This document shows, one piece after another, positions 57,162 through 64,000 of a stretch of 64,000 nt of DNA. Below the pieces are notes generated by a model, which saw only the letters and a program-made list of their open reading frames with translations, searched no databases and had not been told where the DNA came from. A program made the translations under genes and the position numbers. Source of the DNA: Gymnopus androsaceus JB14 (Eukaryota > Basidiomycota > Agaricomycetes > Agaricales > Omphalotaceae). The stretch covers positions 21,267 to 85,266 of the forward strand of contig ML769677.1 in assembly GCA_009733575.1 (NCBI GenBank). The letters run 5' to 3'. The stretch's first letter is position 1. Each line of letters opens with the position of its first letter.

Positions 57162-58777
57162 ATGTCTGACATTTCAGAATCCGACGCTATCTTCGCCCGC
57201 GCCTACGCGAGTGCTATCAAAACTAAATTCCAGCTAGACGTTGGCCAGCATGACTGCATCCTCACTAGTCCAGTCACTCTGCGTGGAATGGCTGCTGGCA
57301 ATCTCATTTACCCGCAGATGACCAACTATCTCATCTACAAGTTTGCCGACGCTCTTCAGTACGCTGACAATCCCAGCTACACTGGCGGTTCAGCTGGAAG
57401 CTACATTCAACAATTGCGCAGGTATGTACTTCCGCTTTTTGACCCGACGCTTGCTCACCTTCTCCCTTCGTGCAGTTACATTGATTGGGTCAAAGCGGTG
57501 AAACATGAATATTATCTCGAAGCCTCTGCGGCCTAATAGCATTATTTAGAAATCTTATCCTTCCCAAGTTGTCGTCGACAGGATGGCCAAGGCAAGGAAC
57601 GCCTTCACAGCTTCGAACGACAATTACTTCAAGGTCTTAACTGAAGCGCAGACCCAATTCAGCCAAGTCAAAGAGTTGTATCCCGGTCAGACCTTTTGGC
57701 AATGGGCCGCTTCCAACTATCCACTTCTTGCCGCCGCTGACAGAACGCGCAAATCCGCGCAAACCGAACTCTTTCAAGCGATGCAAGCTTACTTCGGCCC
57801 TGATGCAGCCGTCCTCTCTGGCACGTACATGAGTAACATTGAGAATGCACAAGGTCCCATCGCCTTGCCGGGGTAAGTCCCTTGACAATATCAACGCGAC
57901 CATATTTAATAACCCGAGCATTAGCTATAACCAGGATGGCTTGCTCGATGATAGGGATCTAATTGACAAAGCCATCCGGTATGCCAATAGCGGAGTGAAA
58001 CCTCCACCGGAGGATATCGCTCAGTCGACCATCCGCGTACCAGCGTACACTATCCCAAGTTATGTCAGCTGGGTGCAATCGTTGATTACCGCGTCAGGAA
58101 ACGGCGCGACACGAGACCAGGTCATTACGATAGATGTCAACCAGGGAAAGAAAACAAGCTGGGAGGATTATGGGTTCAAAGAAGTTAAAGGCGGGGGCTC
58201 AGTCGGGTTCTGGCCATTCTTCTCTGCGGAGGTAAATGTCAACAACAAGTGGGAAACGCGCACATTGAATACCAGTGGTCGCGAGAATGCAATCACTATG
58301 CAACTCGCCATGATTGGCATCCAGAAATTTGACATCCAATCAGGTCAATGGTGAGATCTTTCAGTGTTGTCTCCAAATCCGACTCGGATAATGAACATGA
58401 ATTTCACTAGGGATGTCGCCAACATTAAGACCTTGTTCCCAAATCGTCTTCCGGATGCGCCAGACGTCCTCAGTTCCAAGTACGCTAGGATTGTCTCCGT
58501 CCTTGTTGGATACGATGTCGAGTTGAAACTCGAGTTCGCATCTGAAATGCGAGAAGAAGTTAACAGGATTTACGAAGAGGTGAAGAAAACTGGCGGGAGT
58601 ATGAGCATTTTTGGATTCCGTGTTTCTGCTGGAGCTGGTGGTGGTTCGACAGAACACGTTGAGACCAAGTTTGAGGATGTCAAGTGGGACAAGGCCAAAG
58701 GTACGATGAGCCTGACCCCAACTGAAGACCAGGTCTATCCCACTATCCTTGGCGCCGTTGCTCAGCGCTTTGATTAA
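57162..58777 (+). CDS. Unknown agaricomycete protein (glycine-rich C-terminal domain)
   Basis: Likely exons are 57162-57421, 57582-57872, 57925-58350 and 58411-58777, about 440 residues. They start MSDISESDAIFARAYASAI and end GAVAQRFD. The long first intron (57422-57581) is chosen because the shorter one (acceptor at 57475) gives a coding-looking exon that runs into a stop. Features are Tyr/Gln-rich helices in the first half, an Ala-rich helical middle (ARNAFTASNDNY, FGPDAAVLSG), then a beta-rich part with RVPAYTIPSYVSWVQSLI, VGFWPFFSAEV and GFRVSAGAGGGS. There is no signal peptide. I do not recognise the family or role. A clear TATA box and sound frames suggest an expressed gene. Confidence 0.6.
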
Positions 58778-59029
58778 ACTTGATCACCATTCCTGTGGTA
58801 TAATTTGTAATTGTAATAAAGAAGCAATCTCAGAGTGAAATAGGTCCCTTTTGGTTTTTTCGAGGTGGTCTCCATCACATGAGGACTACACGGTCGAATA
58901 TCGGATTGCGTTCTGTCATTATCGAAAAAGGGAAAGTGGAAAGTAGTTTATGAAGATGGGCTTCAGCAGGATCCATCGTGCATGCCCTAGCAACATCAAT
59001 TGACAATCATTTTGCTAAAATATTAATGC

Positions 59030-59333
59030 TCAAGTGAGGCTTGATAGCTTGTGTGCATTCTTGTAGGCGTCACGCGCGGAAGCAACAAATTTCTGCCAGG
59101 ATTCAACTAGTTGGTCCGACGTTGCCTTTGCATCTACCTATGAATTAGTGATATATACCGTACCTGGAGCCCGAGTTTGAACGCACCCCGCAATGAGCAC
59201 CCCAGTAGTCCATTCCTGCACAACAAAGTAAGTACTTTGCTTGGCACCTTTTCACCCACTCAGCTCCATCTTTTCTGGGCAAACTGGCTTGGATGATAAA
59301 CTGCAGCATCTTATACAGCTTTTTCTGGGACAT
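59030..59333 (-). pseudogene. Possible 3' end of an unknown gene
   Basis: Minus-strand reading gives SQKKLYKMLQFIIQASLPRK at 59330-59260 and DAKATSDQLVESWQKFVASA to a TGA at 59030, both coding-like. The sequence between would need introns of only 20-26 bp, below the usual fungal minimum, and there is no upstream exon before the transposon-like element at 59398. Low confidence: a truncated tail, or chance. Confidence 0.25.
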
Positions 59334-59397
59334 TCCCTACCTTTGGCTTGAATCAACCAAGCACCAGGCGCCCGGGGCTGTTGGCCATTGGAGCTTT

Positions 59398-61009
59398 CAT
59401 CAGCAAGTTCCGAGCCGTATAATCCGTATGATCTATACGCATCATACGCGATCATACGGGCTTGGGTCTGTATGATGGGAGAGGGGGAGTGCGTAACGTC
59501 ATACGCCGATCATACGCGGTCATACGGCCAGTCAATTTGCTTCATACACACTTCATACCAGCTTCATACACAGGTTATACCCTTCATACATACTGGAGAT
59601 TCTATTATGCATTCATTTTCGCTCCGTTAGAATGCATGAAAAAAGAATAAAATTCATTCACTACCTACTACATGACAACAAAACTAGGACTACTAATACT
59701 AATACAGCTACGCATAAGTATCACCCCCACCACTCCAATTGTGCCTACAAAGTGACACTAGCACAAGTCTATGCATGGGAGACAGGACCGGGAGTCTTGT
59801 AAACTAAAGCGGTATCAGGAGTCCCAAGTCGCGCCAGCGTGCACATGTATAATGCTGCTCGCTTCGTTGGCGGGCTGTGGGGGAGTTGTTTGGGCGTGAT
59901 CACAAGAAGAGAATAGTGGGTTAACTTACCGAGCATTCACATTTTACGGTCCTCAATGGCAAAGACTATACTAGAATCGACAGTTATAAACCTAATCAGA
60001 TGCATCAAAGGAATAAAAAGTAGCTAAACTCACCTTGCCTTTGTAAACCACCGCATCGATGTTACTGTCAACCAGAAAATTCGCATTATTATTACACTTG
60101 TCTTCAACGGTCTCGACACCCTGTTCAATTTTTTGCAGTGGGTAGAGATGGGACTTTGACGGTGAGCGATGGCGATGAGGAAGAAGGTAATGTGGCCGAG
60201 CTGGAGGATTCATTGAAACTCGACTTGGATGTAGAATGTTGCATTCCAGGGGTAAGCAGAGACTCACGCGCTTTTGGTTCTTCCAAGCTCTTGTACCTGC
60301 CAATCGATGGGCAAGGAACAACCTAGAATCCTAACGCATTAGCTTCGCCACTTGATCTCAAAGGAGAATACGTTGGTTACCTGGTGCTTTCCGATTGTCT
60401 TACCAATCTCGTCGGTGAACATGTTGAACATCTTTTTGTTAATGTTATTATTGGTAGCTATCGTGAACCAGAATTCACGCAATAGACCGCTATTTGAAGC
60501 AGGAAGCTCGAGCTTGGAATGAAGCAATAACAATTAACGCCAATTAACAAAAAAGCAATCAACGTACGCTGGGGACAATTTGGATGATGAAGAAAAGAGA
60601 CAGCAACAAAATCAGGGGACACGTGAAACTATATAGCTGCGGAGTTTCGGAGCTTGAATGGACTTTGTCATTTCTAAATTCCAAAGCGCAAAGCCAACTG
60701 AAGCAGCAGTTGAACCTTATTGAGCGCCATTTCACTTCAATAATTGCATTATGCTTGCCATGTTTAAATATTTTGTCCAGAGATATAAATGATATAAGAA
60801 TCATGCACAGTGTGCTCCTTGGTAAAAAGTACTAAGTTGGCGTATGAAGGGCATGAAGGTTGTATGATTCGGTATGAAGGCCGTATGAAGGCTGTATGAT
60901 GCGCCAGGTACCGGATCTGTATGATTGATGTATGATCGGGGTATGATGGGGTCAACGGTTATACGATCATACATGTCATACGCATCATAACTTTCGGAAC
61001 TTGCTGATG
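59398..61009. mobile_element. 1.6-kb element with CATCAGCAAGTTCCGA inverted ends and CATACG arrays
   Basis: Perfect 16-bp terminal inverted repeats at 59398-59413 and 60994-61009. Each end carries a subterminal array of CATACG/GTATGA units (59415-59580 and 60845-60985). The first nine bases, CATCAGCAA, match the fold-back family at 39.4, 40.4 and 62.4 kb. The inside holds only a small coding-like remnant (minus strand, about 60530-60115). Confidence 0.75.
60115..60530 (-). pseudogene. Coding remnant inside the CATACG element
   Basis: Minus-strand frame ELPASNSGLLREFWFTIATN ... MFNMFTDEIGKTIGKHQ, then a GTAACC...TCTAG intron and VVPCPSIGRYKSLEEPKA followed by a Ser-rich tail. It looks like two real exons of a larger gene. 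Family not recognised; there is no start. Confidence 0.35.
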
Positions 61010-61186
61010 TTGCAGTCTCGAAGATATGTGGGTCTTGGTCAAACTTTAGCGCCAATAAGGGCTTTTACTAAAGCTGAAGGAGACCTGAACTAAAGAAGAC
61101 TCGGAATAAACCTCAGTCCTCATTGGCGTTTATTGGAGCGAAAATAAGTAGTTGGAGCCTTACATAACATTGTACAACGCGGTACT

Positions 61187-61320
61187 GCGCTGAATAGGCG
61201 CCTAGTAAACAACTTTGAACCTCATCTGTAGTCGGCGGCTTCCAAACTTCCTCTACATAAATCTATCCTAACACTTGGTTGATGACTGGAGTGCACGTCA
61301 CTACTTAGATCTGCAAAGGA
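61187..61320. repeat. Dispersed repeat R, copy 2, left part
   Basis: Matches 54568-54735 (palindrome GCGCTGAATAGGCGCC, then TAGTCGGCGGCTT and CTTCCTCTACATAAATC). The copy is then interrupted and resumes at 63176. Confidence 0.8.
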
Positions 61321-61339
61321 CGTATGGCATCATATTTCA

Positions 61340-61470
61340 CCAAATATTCCGACTTTAACTGGAAATACAACTTTGTGTTTTAACTTCAACTTTAAATCAC
61401 ATGTTCAACTCAAACTTTCAACTTTTTTTCAACTTCAACTTTCAACTTTTGTTACTTTAACTTTAACTTC
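61340..61470. repeat. TTTCAACTT simple-sequence tract
   Basis: Imperfect tandem CAACTT / ACTTTAACTT units over about 130 bp, next to the hAT insertion. Confidence 0.8.
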
Positions 61471-61794
61471 AGGGTAATACTACTACTACTTGTGGCCATG
61501 CATATATTAACTATACAATATATTGTTTAACTGATAACCTATTAAGAGGAGCTGGAGCATGGCACAATCTGATTGTACCATTTTTAGGGATGATCTCCGT
61601 ACCGTTACGGATACGGCCGTACTCAGTACGGTCAGTATCAGCACGGTGAAACCCGTATCCGTACCGTAAAGTTAGAACCAGGATGCCTTACGGTACGTAC
61701 GGTGAACAATACGGCAGTTACGGTCGTATTACGGTCGTAAGTAGTGATTCCAAGTAAATAAATGAAATCGAAATATTTTAAAAGTTAAAACTAC

Positions 61795-62402
61795 TCAGTT
61801 ATCCTCTATGATCTCTTCCACAGCAGACCGAGCAGTGCGAAGACGATGCTTCACAAGCATAAGGACACGTATGGTATCTGCAGCCAACCTGGTACGCCTG
61901 AGTGAAATTGTATCCCTTCCACTGGAGAAGATACGTTCAACGGCAACAGCAGACCCTGCGAGAAACTTAGAAATTGAATACTGGAACAAGAAAATCAGCT
62001 CACCAGGAATTGACATAATATTGCGTGCCAAATGGTAGAGATGTGGATGTGAGTTTTGACGAGCGTACCACCAGGCCACGGGATCGCATAAATCAATGTC
62101 TTCTTGGAGCATACTAAAGTACTGATCAAGCTCGTTGGTAGATGGCGCGCTCATTCGGTACATAGATCTGAAACTTCCTTTCTGCGGAGATCCTTGGCCA
62201 AGGAAGGAGGTAGAGGGCGCAGATGAGCTAGGAGAGACATTGAGTCGAACTGTTGAAATAGATGCATAATAGCTATTGTAGAACTCGTGTAGTTTTTTCT
62301 TCTAAGTCTCAAGATGTTCAAGCAAGCTCGGATCATCCGAGAACTCGTGCTTAAGACCGTTGTATGATATTCGAGGATCAAGCACTAGGGCACAGTCAGA
62401 AA
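61795..62402 (-). pseudogene. hAT transposase C-terminal (dimerisation) remnant
   Basis: The minus strand encodes NELDQYFSMLQEDI, DPVAWWYARQNSHPHLYHLA, then GSAVAVERIFSSGRDTISLR and IRVLMLVKHRLR. This is the conserved C-terminal dimerisation domain of hAT transposases. A TAG at about 62307 interrupts a frame that continues upstream as DPRISYNGLKHEF. Beyond that the fold-back element is inserted. The DDE core is absent. An in-frame insertion sits between SIPG and GSAVAVER. Confidence 0.9.
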
Positions 62403-62421
62403 TAGCTGAAAAGGAGGCCCG

Positions 62422-62594
62422 TACATCAGCAAAACCTGGGTGAACTGTGGATTGCTGTGGATTGCTGTGGATTGCTGTGGGTTGCTGTACAGCACTGTAC
62501 AGAAGCCCCAATACAATCCACAGAAGCTACAGAGCTGTCCAGTTCTGTACAGAGGGGGACCTTGCTGTGGGATCACCCAGGTTCTGCTGATGTA
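62422..62594. mobile_element. Fold-back element 3 (173 bp), nested in the hAT element
   Basis: Ends TACATCAGCAAAACCTG and its near-exact inverse (one C/T change), as in the elements at 39.4 and 40.4 kb. The inner part shares CCAGTTCTGTACAGAG and GGGGGACCTTGCT with element 2. It contains a 12-bp direct repeat, ATTGCTGTGG-type, three to four times. Confidence 0.88.
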
Positions 62595-63175
62595 TCCAAC
62601 CGTACTACGGCCGTAACATCAGTTACGATACGGATTGTACGTGCCTTCGTCCGGACAATGACCGTATCGTATCTGAATCTCTTCACCTGGGTACGATACG
62701 GACAGCGTACCGTATTGCCCGTACGTACTTACCGTATTACGGGTACGGTGTGCATCCCTAACCATTTTGAGTACTTTGTAAGTACAAGACTGAAATCATA
62801 CAAAGTGTCACATTCTGTAATAAAGTATTTTTGAGATCTAGGTGGATTTTGGGTCTTTTCAGAGGTCAAAGCTGTCAAGAACTACTATATAAGGTCATTT
62901 AACCATGCATTAAGTGGGTGCTTATGTATAGGCCATTTACCAAGTGCTCGAAATGGTACAGGACTTACTTCCCAGGTCCCACAGAAGTCAAACTTATTGG
63001 GACATAGATGCGTTTTATGATCTCAAAGTTGGAATGCTCTTGACTTGCACTAGAACAGCATACATAATGTTGAAGTTGGCATACACAAAGTTGAACTTGA
63101 TGAACTGAATGTATTCAATTGCCATCAAAACAGAGCAGTCAAAAGTCAGAATATTTGGTGAATTCTGATGCCATA

Positions 63176-63990
63176 AGGACGGATTGAACTGGTATGTCAA
63201 TTCGAACCTCGGTGTTTCTTGGTACTCATCAACTACACTTGGACGCAACAGAACTCGTACACGCTTGTATCTTCTATAGCAATTTCCCGCTCGGGTCCGA
63301 TTTCCTATTAGCAATCCCGCCGCGGCCCCTCAGGTCAAGGGAAACCTCCCTTGTCGCTTTTAAAGCAGCTTTCCACAATGTCTCGTATCCACCCGTCCCC
63401 AGATCTCCATTTACTATGTATTCCAATCCACCTGTCGTACTTAATACCAACGATGCGGATATTCTTGGCATTCGATTGTAATATGACGGGGGACAGGAGT
63501 TTGGGTTAATGAATTGCCTGGATTCTGGAATTGGACCAGACATTGTTTGGAACTTGCATTCTGGTATGGTATGTCGACTTACTTTCTACTATTACTTCGT
63601 GAAGCTAACTAAGACATGTTTAGGCGCATAGTTCACGGGATCCAGTTTGGATTCCTCGTCCTCCTATCCAATTGCTAGTAAATCCGTTGCTGAGCTTGGC
63701 CACGGGGAGTCGCGTCGACCGTCGTACATACTTCGCAAGAATGTTCAACTCTGCGATCGAGCTTTCTGGCCTCGATTGGGGCTGCGCTAGTTGGAGGATG
63801 GGTTCTCGTTATGTTTATGACGTCTTACCCTACGGGCATACGGCGTGCAGGTGTTGTAGTACTGGACTAATCGTCATTAGCTACAATTCCGTACGGCCTA
63901 GGGATTTTCAGCCTAGAGAACCGTTGGGGTTGATTTTGATTTGATTTTTCCCCATACCCCGCAACCAGTCCAGGAACGATCATAATGGGT
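63176..63990. repeat. Dispersed repeat R, copy 2, right part
   Basis: Matches about 54745-55560 in order and orientation (for example CATCAACTACACTTGGACG, GACGTCTTACCCTAC). The 1.86 kb between the two parts of this copy (61320-63176) is inserted material, mainly the hAT element and the CAACTT tract. Confidence 0.85.
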
Positions 63991-64000
63991 CTCGCATAGG

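Larger units (their letters stand above)
61585..62760. mobile_element. hAT-family DNA transposon, internally deleted, perfect 8-bp target duplication
   Basis: The left end TAGGGATGATCTCCGTACC and the right end (reverse complement TAGGGATGCACACCGTACC) form imperfect inverted repeats. Identical ACCATTTT occurs at 61577-61584 and 62761-62768, the 8-bp target duplication expected of hAT elements. Both ends carry arrays of TACGG/CCGTA motifs (61597-61735 and 62600-62750). The inside has the C-terminal part of a hAT transposase. At 1176 bp it is non-autonomous. Confidence 0.93.

Noticed and set aside
61010..61186. CRISPR-like or origin-like repeats near the CATACG and TACGG arrays
   Set aside because: The arrays are short degenerate motifs inside transposon ends, with no regular spacers, and the genome is eukaryotic.

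Overview
The window is nuclear DNA of a filamentous basidiomycete, most likely an Agaricomycete (mushroom-forming fungus). Genes are split by many 45-60 bp GT-AG introns, there are no operons, and the recognisable content (fungal PPR protein, WD40-M20 peptidase DUG2, F-box proteins, GH43, NTPase-REase effector-like genes, hAT and TET/JBP-like genes) is typical of that group. All gene models below were spliced by eye from splice signals and frame continuity, so exon ends are approximate. The species is not identifiable from the sequence.

Layout. 1-6.5 kb: a direct duplication (3.6 kb period) of a mitochondrial-type PPR gene. Copy 1 has an open frame but an exchanged C-terminus, because it is joined to the 5' end of a secreted GH43 gene. 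Copy 2 keeps the native C-terminus but has a 1-bp deletion. 6.9-16.8 kb: a 4.6 kb tandem duplication of a P-loop NTPase-REase gene plus a short-chain dehydrogenase (SDR) gene. Part of the REase gene is caught at the junction, and each unit ends in a hairpin. 17.3-20.9 kb: a divergent pair, an integrase-core gene (one premature stop) and an intact unknown gene. 21.1-27.9 kb: a mosaic of broken pieces of unrelated conserved genes (Brr2 helicase, NEDD8 E1 subunit, eEF2, pyruvate carboxylase, a Ppo-type P450), nearly all on one strand, with intragenic joins and several stops and frameshifts. 28.0-33.85 kb: a 5.8 kb segment with imperfect inverted ends holding a large gene with TET/JBP-like dioxygenase features and a chromodomain, converging with an intact HECT-like gene (34.0-37.4 kb). 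37.5-41 kb: non-coding repeats, including fold-back elements and the tail of another NTPase-REase copy. 41.2-44.6 kb: DUG2, a glutathione-degradation peptidase. 44.75-48.6 kb: a third PPR tail fragment and a further NTPase-REase copy. 49-58.8 kb: an F-box gene and several unknown or small genes. 59-64 kb: nested transposon relics, including a hAT element with a perfect 8-bp target duplication that itself contains a fold-back element.

Functionally, the probable working host genes are few: DUG2 (apart from one homopolymer indel), the F-box gene, the HECT-like gene, SDR copy B and three unknown genes. The rest is duplication, element insertion and decay. Several premature stops are TGA at codons expected to be CGA, as CpG deamination would produce. 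Many small frameshifts lie in homopolymers, so sequencing or assembly error is a live alternative for those.
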